A stretch of 48,487 bases of DNA from an uncultured Bacteroidales bacterium (GCA_905233685.1 CAJOEZ010000027.1:1-48487); one strand, 5' to 3'. Positions 9,653-18,262 are shown, counted from the stretch's first letter. The notes: generated by a model not told the origin, from the letters alone. Translations and numbers: made by a program.

Positions 9653-10387
9653 ATGATACGATTGGAAATCTGTGCCAACGGCATCAAGTCGTTGCAGAAT
9701 GCGATGGACGGCTGCGCCCAGTGCGTGGAACTGTGCGAGTGCCTCGAAGTGGGCGGCGTCACGCCGTCGTTTGGAACTTTGGCCAAGGCCATCGACATTT
9801 CGTTTATCCCCATGCGGGTGCTTATCCGTCCTCGGCCGGGCAACTACATCTATGACGAGGACGAAGTCGAGATGATGAAAACCGACATCATGCTTTGCAA
9901 GAAACTCGGTTTCGAGGGCGTGGTCATCGGAGCTTTGAACGACAAGGGAGAGCTTGATGTTGAAACGATTAAGGCCTTGATGGAGGCAGGCGAGGGGCTG
10001 AAGTTCACCTTTCACCGCGCTATTGACGCCTGCGTGAAGCCTTTCGAGGCCGTCGAAAAACTGATTGAACTCGGCTTCGACAAAATCTTGACTTCGGGCG
10101 GCAAGCCCACGGCACTTGAGGGCGTTCCGATGATTGCGGAGATGCAGTTGCGCTATGGCGACAAAATCGGCATCATGCCAGGCGGCGGCATCAACCTCGG
10201 CAATGTGAAGGACATCCTGAACATGACGGGCGCGGTGCATTGCCACGCGTCGCTGGCGCATTGGGTGCCGCGCTTCAACGAGAAACTCTACCCGAACCAA
10301 AAGGACGCGACTGGTGCGACGATGGTCTGGACCGAGTCGAACCGCGATTTGATTTACGAAATGGAGAAAATGTTGAACCCGTTTTAA
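9653..10387 (+). CDS. cutC: CutC family TIM-barrel protein
   Basis: Protein of 244 residues matching the CutC family over its whole length. Diagnostic segments are CVELCECLEVGGVTPSFG near residues 25-42, VLIRPRPGNYIYDEDE, FHRAIDAC and KILTSGGKPTALEG, ending with GIMPGGGINLGNV. The family was named for a copper-tolerance phenotype in E. coli that was later questioned; the enzymatic activity is still uncertain. Conserved Arg (RPRPG) and His (FHRA) residues line the barrel mouth. Cytoplasmic. It stands alone between mutS2 and a repeat element and appears monocistronic. Confidence 0.9.
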   Translation: MIRLEICANGIKSLQNAMDGCAQCVELCECLEVGGVTPSFGTLAKAIDISFIPMRVLIRPRPGNYIYDEDEVEMMKTDIMLCKKLGFEGVVIGALNDKGELDVETIKALMEAGEGLKFTFHRAIDACVKPFEAVEKLIELGFDKILTSGGKPTALEGVPMIAEMQLRYGDKIGIMPGGGINLGNVKDILNMTGAVHCHASLAHWVPRFNEKLYPNQKDATGATMVWTESNRDLIYEMEKMLNPF

Positions 10388-10397
10388 CGACGCTTTG

Positions 10398-10477
10398 CGT
10401 CATTGCGAGGAAGAATGACGAAGCAATCTAGTGAAATAGTATATTGTCTGGATTGCTTCGCTTCGCTCGCAATGACG
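10398..10477 (+). repeat. GTCATTGCGAG-type palindromic repeat
   Basis: An 80-bp element with nested inverted repeats: CGTCATTGCGAG (10398-10409) pairs with CTCGCAATGACG (10466-10477), and CGAAGCAATC (10419-10428) with GATTGCTTCG (10451-10460). It fills the gap between cutC and the beta-mannosidase gene and could end cutC transcription. The layout resembles a widespread class of bacterial interspersed palindromes. Confidence 0.75.
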
Positions 10478-10501
10478 ACGAGCCACAAAAACAAATACAC
10501 T

Positions 10502-12775
10502 ATGAAAAAGACATTACTAATCCTATTATTGTTTGCTTTAATCGGTTGCCAAACCATTGAAAAGCAAAACGTCATCGAGCAAAGCCTCAACCAAGGCTGG
10601 ACGCTCACTGGCGACACCTTATCTATTAATATGCAGGTCGATGTGCCCTCAGTGGTGCAGCAGAGCCTCTATGACAACGGCCTGATTCCCCATCCTTATC
10701 TCGGCACGGTGGAAAATCAGTTGCTTTGGATTTCAGACCATCCTTGGGACTACACTTTGCATTTCGATGCGGATAAGGATTTGCTTGATAAAGAGAAAGT
10801 TGAATTGGAATTTGAAGGCATCGATACATACGCCGAAGTAAAATTGAATGGCGAAAAACTTTTTTTTGCTGACAACCAATTCCGCGTTTGGAAACACGAG
10901 GTGAAAGACTTGCTGAAAAAGAAAGACAACCTTTTGGAAGTGTATTTCCTTCGTTATGACAGCACGCAATTGGCTTTGTATGAGCAACATCAGCCTCGAT
11001 TGCCTGAAAAATACGCAGTCTCGCGAAAGGCACCTTATCAGCACGGCTGGGACTGGGCACCGAAATACAAGAATGTGGGTATTTGGAAACCCGTGAAGTT
11101 GGTGGGCTGGGATGCGGCACGGTTGGAGGATGCCTACATCGTCACGAAGGCGGCCAATTCGGAGCGGGCGGAATTGATGCTGCATTTGGATGTTGAAAGT
11201 GATGAGATCATAGATGTAGATATTGAAGTCGGCGTTTCGACAGGCTCAACGACCTTAGCCAGCAGGTCCCTGAGCCCTGAGCTTGTCGAAGGGTCGAAGG
11301 GCCGTCAATATACAGTATTGCCTATTACCATAGAAAAGCCTCAACTCTGGTGGCCCAACGAAATGGGTGAGCAACCTTTGTATGACTTTGAAGTGCGTTT
11401 GAAGAAAGATGGTAAAGTGTTGGATGCCAAATCGTTCAAAACAGGAATTCGCACTTTTGAGATGGTCGATGAGCCAGACAGCATCGGGCGGGCATTCTAT
11501 TTTAAGGTGAACGGCGTGCCGATGTATGCCAAGGGCGCGAACTACGTTCCCGAGGAGATGATTGAAACTTGGATTAATCCCGATAACACCTTGAAACTGC
11601 TCAAAATGGCTCAAGAAGCACATTTCAACATGTTGCGCGTGTGGGGCGGTGGCATTTATCCTTCCGACGACTTCTTCAATATTTGCGATTCGTTGGGCAT
11701 TTTGGTTTGGGAGGATTTCATGTACGCGGGCACGATGTATCCCTACGATGAGACTTTCCTCGAAAACGCCCGAATCGAGGCGGAGGAGCAGGTGAAACGC
11801 TTGGCTTCGCATCCGTCGTTGGCCTTGTGGTGTGGCGGCAACGAGATTTCGGAAGGCTACTACAACTGGGGTTGGCAAAAGTCGCTGAATTGGAGCGAGG
11901 AAGACGACAAAGCCATCAAAGCTGGCTATGATAGACTCTTTGAAAATATTCTGCCTCAAGCCGTTGCGCAATTTGATGGCACACGCCCTTACTGGCCGAG
12001 TTCGCCCTCGAAAGGCTGGGGCCGTCCCGAAAGCCTGGCGGAAGGCGATGTGCATTATTGGGGCGTTTGGTGGGGGGAGTTGCCCTACGAGGTCTATCGC
12101 GAGAAGGTGGGTCGCTTCAACAGCGAATACGGCTACCAAAGTTATCCCGATTACCAAACTTTGCTGAAAATCGCGCAGGGCGAAGAACTGAGCAAGGATG
12201 CCGAGATCATCGCTGCGCACCAAAAACACGCCCGTGGCACGCGCCAAATCGACGATTTCATCCAACGGTATTACCCCAACGTCCACCCCAGGGACTTTGA
12301 GGAATATGTGCATCTGAGCCAACTTTCGCAAGCATACGGGATGGAAATCGCAATTGAGGCGCACCGCACGGCGAAGCCCTACAACATGGGCACGCTCTAT
12401 TGGCAACTCAACGACGCTTGGCCCGTGACCTCGTGGTCGTCCATCGACTATTACGGCAATCCTAAGGTACTGCAAGAACGGCTGAAGACACTCTACGCAC
12501 CTGTGCTTTTAAGCCTCGACCGAAAGGATTACGGCGTTTTCGTCACTTCCGACTTGATGCGCAACATTGGCGGCGTTTTAACCGTCACGGTGTGCGACAA
12601 TGAAGACCGTCCAGTGTTTGAGCAAAAGATGAACGTGGCGTTGGAGGCCAACGGGAACCGTAAATTCGTTGTGGAAGGCCTGCGTGATTTTTTGCAGAGT
12701 GCTCATGCGGCTTTTGTGAAGCTTCAACTGGTTGAAGGTGAATCTCTTACTGCCGAGCGAGAAGTCGCTTTGTAA
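10502..12775 (+). CDS. GH2 beta-mannosidase lipoprotein
   Basis: Protein of 757 residues from the ATG at 10502. The start is fixed by a lipoprotein signal (MKKTLLILLLFALIGC; lipobox LIGC), so it should be lipid-anchored in the envelope. Order: sugar-binding N-terminal domain (residues 40-200, with KAPYQHGWDWAPKY), Ig-like domain, then the GH2 TIM barrel. Predicted acid/base Glu lies in WCGGNEISEG (about 448) and the nucleophile Glu in FNSEYGYQ (about 542). It would release beta-1,4-mannose from mannan oligosaccharides. Residues ~243-267 (STGSTTLASRSLSPELVEG) are encoded by a palindromic repeat inserted in frame. The protein stops at LTAEREVAL, about 80-100 residues short of the usual GH2 mannosidase C-terminal domain. 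Confidence 0.85.
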   Translation: MKKTLLILLLFALIGCQTIEKQNVIEQSLNQGWTLTGDTLSINMQVDVPSVVQQSLYDNGLIPHPYLGTVENQLLWISDHPWDYTLHFDADKDLLDKEKVELEFEGIDTYAEVKLNGEKLFFADNQFRVWKHEVKDLLKKKDNLLEVYFLRYDSTQLALYEQHQPRLPEKYAVSRKAPYQHGWDWAPKYKNVGIWKPVKLVGWDAARLEDAYIVTKAANSERAELMLHLDVESDEIIDVDIEVGVSTGSTTLASRSLSPELVEGSKGRQYTVLPITIEKPQLWWPNEMGEQPLYDFEVRLKKDGKVLDAKSFKTGIRTFEMVDEPDSIGRAFYFKVNGVPMYAKGANYVPEEMIETWINPDNTLKLLKMAQEAHFNMLRVWGGGIYPSDDFFNICDSLGILVWEDFMYAGTMYPYDETFLENARIEAEEQVKRLASHPSLALWCGGNEISEGYYNWGWQKSLNWSEEDDKAIKAGYDRLFENILPQAVAQFDGTRPYWPSSPSKGWGRPESLAEGDVHYWGVWWGELPYEVYREKVGRFNSEYGYQSYPDYQTLLKIAQGEELSKDAEIIAAHQKHARGTRQIDDFIQRYYPNVHPRDFEEYVHLSQLSQAYGMEIAIEAHRTAKPYNMGTLYWQLNDAWPVTSWSSIDYYGNPKVLQERLKTLYAPVLLSLDRKDYGVFVTSDLMRNIGGVLTVTVCDNEDRPVFEQKMNVALEANGNRKFVVEGLRDFLQSAHAAFVKLQLVEGESLTAEREVAL
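11231..11302. repeat. In-frame TTCGACA/TGTCGAA palindromic repeat pair inside the beta-mannosidase gene
   Basis: Two inverted units, GTTTCGACAGGCTCAACG (from 11234) and CCCTGAGCTTGTCGAAGGG (from 11274), flank a short spacer. The reading frame stays open across about 72 bp. The same core recurs in hydE, between etfB and etfA, and twice in the LRR gene. Confidence 0.75.
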
Positions 12776-12791
12776 AAAAATGTATGAGGGC

Positions 12792-12821
12792 TGTAACTTT
12801 TTTGCTGTTTCTCCGTATTAC
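12792..12821 (+). promoter_or_regulatory. ECF sigma-type promoter of the GIN-domain gene
   Basis: TGTAACTTTTT, 8-nt spacer, CTCCGTATTAC. The same two blocks with the same spacing lie upstream of the ECF sigma gene at 15803-15832 on the other strand. It ends 30 nt before the ATG at 12852. No TAnnTTTG box is present, so expression probably depends on the local ECF factor. Confidence 0.75.
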
Positions 12822-12851
12822 GTTTGATTGACACAATTAAACACCAACAAA

Positions 12852-14387
12852 ATGAAAACTAGATTGATTTTTGCAGCATTGCTGCTGCTGGCCTTTGGAA
12901 CGGCGAGGGCGCAAGAGCCCAAGGTGACTGTTTCGCCAAATTCGGACACAATTGTTATTGTTATGCCTGACAAAGCGGAACTCGACAAACTCATGCAGGA
13001 ATACAATACCAATTTGCAGCGCTTGTATGACTCGATAGACTGGGAACGCTTTGACGAGGAGATGAGACGCGCCAACCAGGAGTTTCAGCGTGCCTATGAC
13101 TCGATAGACTGGGAGAACGTTGAGAAACAGATGAGACGCGCTGAAAAGGAAATGGAAGAATGGGGCCGCAAGTTGGAGAAATGGGGCGAGCGTTTTGAAC
13201 AAAAGTATGGGGAACAATACAAATCTGAACCTCCAAAGAAAGGGAATGCCCCGATACACGCCATCCAAATGACAGGGTCGGGTGACGTCAGCATCAGGCA
13301 AAGCCAAGACGAGTTCTCACTGACCCGCGACAACAAAAGCACCTCCGACTATCGTGTGATGGACGGGATGCTTATGCTCTCTGGATCAAGCAATTATGAA
13401 GTTGTCATACAGCAGCTTGACGAAATCTGCATGACTGGGTCGAGTGATGTCATCGGCAGAGGCACGCTGAAAGGCCGCAGTCTTAACATCGATGTGTGGG
13501 GCTCGGGCGACCTTTGGATGAACGTGGATTACGACACCATCCGCGTCCAAATGTCGGGCTCGGGCGATGTCACGCTGCTTGGGCGATGCAAGGTGTTGTA
13601 TGCCGAAATCAACGGTTCTGGCGACTTGCAGGCTCCTCAACTGAATTATGACGAATCCTACATCAACACCACGGGCACGGGAGAGGTCTGGGCCAACAAA
13701 TCGAAAATGGCCGTTTACCAGAAATACAATCGGGACAAGAAGTACGAGAAAAAGTCGCTTCTTCTCAATCCCCATTGGAACGGCTTTGAGGCGGGGTTGA
13801 ACTTGATGCCCAGTCAGAAGATGACTACCAATACTATCAATTCCCAAGGAACCGTCAACCTTGCTATTCGTCCATTGGCCAGTTGGTATTTTGGCTTCAA
13901 CATCGCTGACGTGGGCATCGCCTTCAACAGAAAACACACGGCAGGATTGTTCACGGGTGTCGGCATTGGCTGGAATAATATCAGTTGGAAACCAGTGTAT
14001 ACCGAATATGACCCTCAAACAGGAAACGTGATAAACACCTTGTTGCCCGACTCTGCGTTGATTAAAAACAGCAATATGGGCTTGCTTTACCTTCAGGTTC
14101 CGTTGATGGTTGAAATCAGGCCGACACGACACATGTACATCGATTTGGGTGTGACGGGCGGACTCCGTTTTGCCACTTGGAGTAAGGTGAAATATGCCGA
14201 CGGTAAAACCCTCTCACTTCCTATGTCGGATAACCCGAATATTAATCGGTTCAAGCTGGATGCTTCGCTTCGTGTTGGAGGTCGCACTTTTGGCTTCTTC
14301 ATCAATTATGCCATCGTGCCTCTTTATAAACAATACGTGATGAAAAACACCCGTCCGCTGAGTTTCGGGTTGAGTATCAATTTTTAA
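12852..14387 (+). CDS. GIN-domain (DUF2807-like) outer membrane beta-barrel protein
   Basis: Protein of 511 residues starting MKTRLIFAALLLLAFGTARAQ, a Sec signal peptide. After it come two direct 23-residue repeats with heptad character (YDSIDWERFDEEMRR and YDSIDWENVEKQMRR). Residues ~135-290 form a right-handed beta-helix-like domain with repeated GSGD/GSSD turns (MTGSGDVSIRQ, VWGSGDLW, MSGSGDVTLLG, INGSGDLQ), typical of the head-GIN/DUF2807 family. The last ~200 residues look like an outer-membrane barrel (GFEAGLNLMP, TAGLFTGVGIGWNNISW) ending in the aromatic LSFGLSINF. Function unknown; likely part of an envelope response because its promoter copies that of the ECF sigma gene. Confidence 0.75.
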   Translation: MKTRLIFAALLLLAFGTARAQEPKVTVSPNSDTIVIVMPDKAELDKLMQEYNTNLQRLYDSIDWERFDEEMRRANQEFQRAYDSIDWENVEKQMRRAEKEMEEWGRKLEKWGERFEQKYGEQYKSEPPKKGNAPIHAIQMTGSGDVSIRQSQDEFSLTRDNKSTSDYRVMDGMLMLSGSSNYEVVIQQLDEICMTGSSDVIGRGTLKGRSLNIDVWGSGDLWMNVDYDTIRVQMSGSGDVTLLGRCKVLYAEINGSGDLQAPQLNYDESYINTTGTGEVWANKSKMAVYQKYNRDKKYEKKSLLLNPHWNGFEAGLNLMPSQKMTTNTINSQGTVNLAIRPLASWYFGFNIADVGIAFNRKHTAGLFTGVGIGWNNISWKPVYTEYDPQTGNVINTLLPDSALIKNSNMGLLYLQVPLMVEIRPTRHMYIDLGVTGGLRFATWSKVKYADGKTLSLPMSDNPNINRFKLDASLRVGGRTFGFFINYAIVPLYKQYVMKNTRPLSFGLSINF

Positions 14388-14405
14388 GACAGCTCGGTGC
14401 CGAAC

Positions 14406-14435
14406 AAAAAAATGCCGCTTTAGGCGGCATTTTTT
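14406..14435. terminator. Bidirectional intrinsic terminator
   Basis: AAATGCCGC/GCGGCATTT stem with a short loop, A-rich on the left and T-rich on the right. It serves the convergent GIN-domain and anti-sigma genes. Confidence 0.85.
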
Positions 14436-15294
14436 ATTTGGCACTTTTCTCTTCCCATCGTTCGCGCGTTTCCTCGAAGCTCTCTTCGGCGTGTTGGTAG
14501 GCGGCCAAAGCCATGTCGGTGGCGGCTTCGTTGAGGTTTTGTTGTGCCTTGCGCACGCCCGCACCGAAGAGGCTGGCGAAGCTGTCGTATTTTCCTTTCG
14601 TCAGCCAAAGGAGGCCCTTGCCGATGAGCGAGAGGTCTTGCTCGTAGCTTTCTTCCTCGTCGTGACCGAATTCATTGATTTGAGCTATGGCGAGGCTGGT
14701 GTTGATGCGATAGTACAAAAGGTCGAAATCAGGTTCGTCGAAATTGGCTGAAGGCAAGCCGGTCTGCAAAGAAGTGACGTTTTTTGTGGATAATTCGGCC
14801 AACAAAGGTGTCGTTTTCCTCTCGGAGGCTGTGCCTTTTTGATTTGAGGCTTCATTAAGCATGTCGAGATTGTGATGGTCTGTGCACGGCAAGAAATCTA
14901 TGCTTTTTGTGGCTCGTCTCGGCAACAGAGCCCAAGACTCGTTGGCGTCAATGTGGCTGACTTCGACAGGTTTCAACTCGGCAATCGGCTCCATTGTGGG
15001 CCATTGTTTTTCAGGCCACAAACTGACAGTAAGCAATAGTCCGGCGGCTGCGGCAGCTGAGGCAATCTTGGCATAAAGCGGCGTGACGGCAGCTCCCCTT
15101 TTCAGCTTTTCATTGTCCGCATAAGCGATTTCAGGCGCTGCGAGATAGGGCAGGGGCACAGTGAGTTCGTCCCAGTTCAAGCCTTGGGCCGCGACGAATG
15201 CCTTCAGTTGTTCTGCTTCGTCTGGGCTGAGGTTGCCTTCTTGATAATCAAGGAGATAAGCCTCGTAGTTGTCGATGTTGATGTTCGTTTTCAT
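14434..15294 (-). CDS. Putative membrane anti-sigma factor
   Basis: Protein of 286 residues. The N-terminal cytoplasmic part (NYEAYLLDYQEGNLSPDEAE) resembles the start of many Bacteroidales anti-sigma proteins. A single transmembrane helix lies at about 76-95 (AKIASAAAAAGLLLTVSLWP). The remaining ~190 residues would be periplasmic, without FecR or zinc-finger motifs, and end in a charged helix. Its ATG overlaps the TGA of the sigma gene (ATGA), the classic translationally coupled sigma/anti-sigma arrangement. I infer that it sequesters the upstream ECF factor and releases it on an envelope signal. No clear homology beyond the N-terminal region, so the anti-sigma call rests mainly on context. 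Confidence 0.65.
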   Translation of the reverse strand: MKTNINIDNYEAYLLDYQEGNLSPDEAEQLKAFVAAQGLNWDELTVPLPYLAAPEIAYADNEKLKRGAAVTPLYAKIASAAAAAGLLLTVSLWPEKQWPTMEPIAELKPVEVSHIDANESWALLPRRATKSIDFLPCTDHHNLDMLNEASNQKGTASERKTTPLLAELSTKNVTSLQTGLPSANFDEPDFDLLYYRINTSLAIAQINEFGHDEEESYEQDLSLIGKGLLWLTKGKYDSFASLFGAGVRKAQQNLNEAATDMALAAYQHAEESFEETRERWEEKSAK

Positions 15295-15791
15295 GGCGCT
15301 ATGTCGATGAGGTTGTCGATGCTTTTCAGTTTGTTTTTCAGTGTGTTGCGGGCGCGGAAGATGTTCACTTTCACTTGTGCCTCGCTCATTCCCGTGATGT
15401 CGCCGATTTCTTGGTAGCTGTAGCCCTCGTAGTCGCGCAGAAGCAAGGCGTTGCGTTGCGTTTCGGGCAGGGCGGCCAAGGCTCGGTGCAGGATGTCGTT
15501 GACATCGGGGTAGGGGTTTTGAACGGTTTTCGCGTCGTCGGACAAAGGTTCTTCCATGCTCGCAAAGCGCTGACGGTGACGGACTTCATCAACCATGGCG
15601 TGGTGGGCGGTGGTGAAGAGGTAGGATTTCGCCTTCTCAAAATCGACCGTTTTCCGCTTTTCCCAAACGCGGGCAAAGCTCTCCTGCACCACGTCCTCGG
15701 CCTGCTCGCGGTTGCGGAGGCTCGAGAACGCAAAGCGGAAAAGCCTGTCGGCGTATTGCTCCACGCATCGGTTGAACTGGATTCTGTCCAT
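15291..15791 (-). CDS. ECF-type RNA polymerase sigma factor
   Basis: Protein of 166 residues with sigma region 2 (RLFRFAFSSLRNREQAEDVVQESFARVWE, residues ~15-45, plus KAKSYLFTTAHHAMVDEVR) and region 4 (LPETQRNALLLRDYEGYSYQEIGDITGMSEAQVKVNIFRARN, ~108-150) with its helix-turn-helix. It has the usual ECF length with no extra domain. The start is fixed by an ECF-like promoter ending about 12 nt upstream, which is duplicated in front of the GIN-domain gene; this implies positive autoregulation. The downstream gene overlaps by 4 nt and is its probable anti-sigma factor. Confidence 0.9.
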   Translation of the reverse strand: MDRIQFNRCVEQYADRLFRFAFSSLRNREQAEDVVQESFARVWEKRKTVDFEKAKSYLFTTAHHAMVDEVRHRQRFASMEEPLSDDAKTVQNPYPDVNDILHRALAALPETQRNALLLRDYEGYSYQEIGDITGMSEAQVKVNIFRARNTLKNKLKSIDNLIDIAP

Positions 15792-15802
15792 CTTTTACAA
15801 AA

Positions 15803-15832
15803 GTAATACGGAGTTTCGCCGAAAAAGTTACA
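15803..15832 (-). promoter_or_regulatory. Autoregulatory ECF promoter of the sigma operon
   Basis: On the minus strand: TGTAACTTTTT, 8-nt spacer, CTCCGTATTAC. Both 11-nt blocks are identical to those at 12792-12821, while the spacers differ at most positions. That is what conserved -35/-10 recognition by one sigma factor would leave. Confidence 0.75.
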
Positions 15833-15852
15833 TCCTAACGCGAAAAAATTCC

Positions 15853-15860
15853 TACTTTTG
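15853..15860 (+). promoter_or_regulatory. -7 box of lgt (TACTTTTG)
   Basis: TACTTTTG then CG, 17 nt before the lgt ATG. It diverges from the ECF promoter with about 20 bp between them. Confidence 0.6.
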
Positions 15861-15877
15861 CGCAAAATTTTGGAATC

Positions 15878-16789
15878 ATGCTGCTAAACTACATCACTTG
15901 GAACGTCGACCCTGTCCTGATTCATTTGGGGTCTTTGCAGATTCGCTGGTATGGTCTGCTTTGGGCGTTGGGCTTCATCATCGGCTACTATGTCATGAAG
16001 CGGATTTACAAAAAAGAGAGAATGACTGACGATTCGATGGATAAGTTGCTGATTTACATGTTGGTGTCGACCATCATTGGGGCGCGATTGGGGCATTGCC
16101 TGTTCTATGAGCCTCAGGAATATCTTGCGCATCCGCTTGATATTCTGAAGATTTGGGAAGGCGGTCTCGCCAGTCATGGTGGCGCCATCGGTATTTTGAT
16201 TGGCCTTTGGCTGTATGTGCGCAACTACAACAAGTCGAAGAAAGAAAAAGACAACCTCCAGCAAATCAGCTATATCTGGATTCTTGACCGCATTGTGATA
16301 GCCGTGTGCCTCGTCGGGGCGCTGATTCGCGTGGGCAACGTGATGAACCACGAGATTTACGGCACGCCGACCTCGCTGCCATGGGGCTTCGTCTTCTTGC
16401 GCGGCGCGGAGCAGTTTTGCGGCACTTTTGACAACTACACCCCCTGTTTTGCCTGGGATGCGCCTTGTCCGCCGAGCGAATGGCTGCCCTGCCATCCGAC
16501 GGGACTTTACGAGGCTTTCTTCTGCCTCGTGACGATGGGTATTCTGCTGTGGATGTACTACAAGCGTGACCTCGGTCACAAGCAGCCCGGCCTGATGTTC
16601 GGCACTTTCCTTGTCATCATTTTCGGCTCGCGCATCTGCATCGAGTTCCTGAAAAACGTCCAAGTCGACTTCGAGCGCAACATGGTCTTCGACATGGGGC
16701 AATGGCTCAGCGTTCCATTCGTCGTCATCGGCATTGTGATGATTGTTTGGAGCTTTGTGAAGCGGAAGAAATTAGAAAAACAAGCATAA
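15878..16789 (+). CDS. lgt: Prolipoprotein diacylglyceryl transferase
   Basis: Protein of 303 residues with about seven transmembrane helices. It transfers diacylglycerol from phosphatidylglycerol to the lipobox cysteine, the first step of lipoprotein maturation. Family signatures are present in order: IRWYGLLWALGFIIGYY, IGARLGHCLFYEP, WEGGLASHGGAIGILIG with the catalytic His, RVGNVMNHEIYG (the Lgt signature with the essential Arg and Asn), and HPTGLYEAFFC. The start gives a normal Lgt N-terminus. It is followed immediately by a strong terminator, so it is monocistronic. The beta-mannosidase in this window is one likely client. Confidence 0.95.
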   Translation: MLLNYITWNVDPVLIHLGSLQIRWYGLLWALGFIIGYYVMKRIYKKERMTDDSMDKLLIYMLVSTIIGARLGHCLFYEPQEYLAHPLDILKIWEGGLASHGGAIGILIGLWLYVRNYNKSKKEKDNLQQISYIWILDRIVIAVCLVGALIRVGNVMNHEIYGTPTSLPWGFVFLRGAEQFCGTFDNYTPCFAWDAPCPPSEWLPCHPTGLYEAFFCLVTMGILLWMYYKRDLGHKQPGLMFGTFLVIIFGSRICIEFLKNVQVDFERNMVFDMGQWLSVPFVVIGIVMIVWSFVKRKKLEKQA

Positions 16790-16790
16790 A

Positions 16791-16816
16791 AAAACGGTCG
16801 GAATTCCGACCGTTTT
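16791..16816. terminator. Bidirectional intrinsic terminator
   Basis: A 26-bp perfect palindrome, arms AAAACGGTCGGAA and its complement. It sits between the convergent lgt and beta-CASP genes. Confidence 0.9.
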
Positions 16817-16821
16817 TCGTT

Positions 16822-18234
16822 TCATTTCAGTTCAAACACCTCTCCGGGCTCAGGGATGACGATATTGTCCCAGCCGGCCTTGCGCAGTTGGCGCTTGTAA
16901 AACTGCTGTGCCTCAAGGTCGCCGTGCACGAGAAAGGTCTTCTTGATTTTGCTCGGGTCTTGGCAGCTCAGGTAGTCAATCATTTCCTTGTAGTCGCCGT
17001 GGCCGCTAAAGGCATCGATTTCGAAGATTTCGGCATTCACGGAGTGCTCGGTGCCGAAGATGGACACCGTTTGGGGCTTCGGATTCTCCAACAGCTTGGC
17101 CCCCAATGTGGTAGGCGCACAGTAGCCGATGGCCAAAATGCTGTTCTTGGGGTTTTCGATGCTGTTGGCGATGTGATGCTTCACGCGACCGGCCTCCATC
17201 ATGCCCGAGGCGGAGATGATGATGCAGGGTTCCTTGCGGGCATTCAGCGCCTTCGACTGGTTGATGTCGCGGATAAACGTGAGACCGTTGAAGCCAAACG
17301 GGTCGGGGTCGTATTCGATGACGTCCTTCACGTCGTCGTTGAACAAGTCCACGTGCATACGGAAAATCTCAGTCGCGTTGACGGCCAAGGGGCTGTCGAC
17401 GAATACCGGAATCTTCTCGGGCAGCTTGCCCTCGTTGTAGAAGTTATTCAGCAGATACACAATCTCTTGCGTGCGGCTGACGGCGAACGACGGGATGATG
17501 AGCTTGCCGCGTTTCTCCACGCAGGTGTGATAGATGATTTCCAACAGTTGCTGTTCGGCATTTTCGCGGTCGCTGTGGAGGCGGTTACCATAGGTGGCCT
17601 CGGTGATGAGGTAGTCGCAGTGCGGGAACGGCTCGGGCGAGCGCAGCAGGTAGTTGTACTCGCGCCCGATGTCGCCCGTGTAGGCGATGCGCGTCATCTT
17701 GCCGCCCTCGTCGATTTCGATGATGGCGCAGCCGCTGCCGAGCAGGTGGCCCGTGTTGTTGAACTTCACCTTGATGTTGTTGTCGATGTTGAAATAGCGG
17801 TTGTAGGCGATGCTAACGAACAGCTCCAGTGAGGCGCGGGCGTCTTTCTCGGTATAGATGGGTTGCAAGGCCGGGAGCCCTTGCTGGCGGCGCTTCTTGT
17901 TGAACCACACCATGTCATTCTCTTGGATGAAGCCGCTGTCGGGAAGCATGATGCTGCACAGGTCGCGGGTGGCATTGGTGCAGATGACTTGCCCACGGAA
18001 GCCGAGCTTATAGAAATAAGGTATCAGGCCGCAGTGATCGACATGGGCGTGGGTGAGGATGATGGCGTCGATTTCCTTAGGGTCGCACATGATGTTGCGG
18101 TTGGCCGCGTCGGTTTCGAGGCCCTTGCCTTGGAACATTCCGCAGTCCAACAGGATTTTCTTGCCGTGGTCGGTGGTGATGAGGTGCTTGCTGCCCGTCA
18201 CTTCCTGGGCCGCACCGATGAATTTGATTTTCAT
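16822..18234 (-). CDS. Beta-CASP metallo-beta-lactamase fold RNase-like protein
   Basis: Protein of 470 residues. The MBL domain carries LILTHAHVDHCG-type metal ligands (HAHVDH at 62-67), a GHLLGSG His motif and YTGDIGRE. The beta-CASP insert follows (PSFAVSRTQEIVYLLN, FVDSPLAVNATEIF, IIISASGMMEAGRVKHHI), and an RMMBL segment (DAFSGHGDYKEMIDYL, FLVHGDLEAQ) ends the protein. This architecture belongs to CPSF73/YsfJ-type nucleases, distinct from RNase J. Expected activity: cytoplasmic zinc-dependent RNA processing. Single gene with its own -7 box. Confidence 0.9.
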   Translation of the reverse strand: MKIKFIGAAQEVTGSKHLITTDHGKKILLDCGMFQGKGLETDAANRNIMCDPKEIDAIILTHAHVDHCGLIPYFYKLGFRGQVICTNATRDLCSIMLPDSGFIQENDMVWFNKKRRQQGLPALQPIYTEKDARASLELFVSIAYNRYFNIDNNIKVKFNNTGHLLGSGCAIIEIDEGGKMTRIAYTGDIGREYNYLLRSPEPFPHCDYLITEATYGNRLHSDRENAEQQLLEIIYHTCVEKRGKLIIPSFAVSRTQEIVYLLNNFYNEGKLPEKIPVFVDSPLAVNATEIFRMHVDLFNDDVKDVIEYDPDPFGFNGLTFIRDINQSKALNARKEPCIIISASGMMEAGRVKHHIANSIENPKNSILAIGYCAPTTLGAKLLENPKPQTVSIFGTEHSVNAEIFEIDAFSGHGDYKEMIDYLSCQDPSKIKKTFLVHGDLEAQQFYKRQLRKAGWDNIVIPEPGEVFELK

Positions 18235-18254
18235 AGTCCATCAGAATTTGACCC

Positions 18255-18262
18255 CAAAAATA
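18255..18262 (-). promoter_or_regulatory. -7 box of the beta-CASP gene (TATTTTTG)
   Basis: TATTTTTG then GG on the minus strand, about 20 nt before the ATG at 18234. Confidence 0.5.

Noticed and set aside
11255..12475. 406-codon open frame opposite the beta-mannosidase gene
   Set aside because: The plus strand carries clear GH2 motifs and a lipoprotein signal; the antisense frame has none.
16702..17832. 376-codon frame opposite the beta-CASP gene
   Set aside because: Shadow of the HAHVDH-containing gene; no start context or motif.
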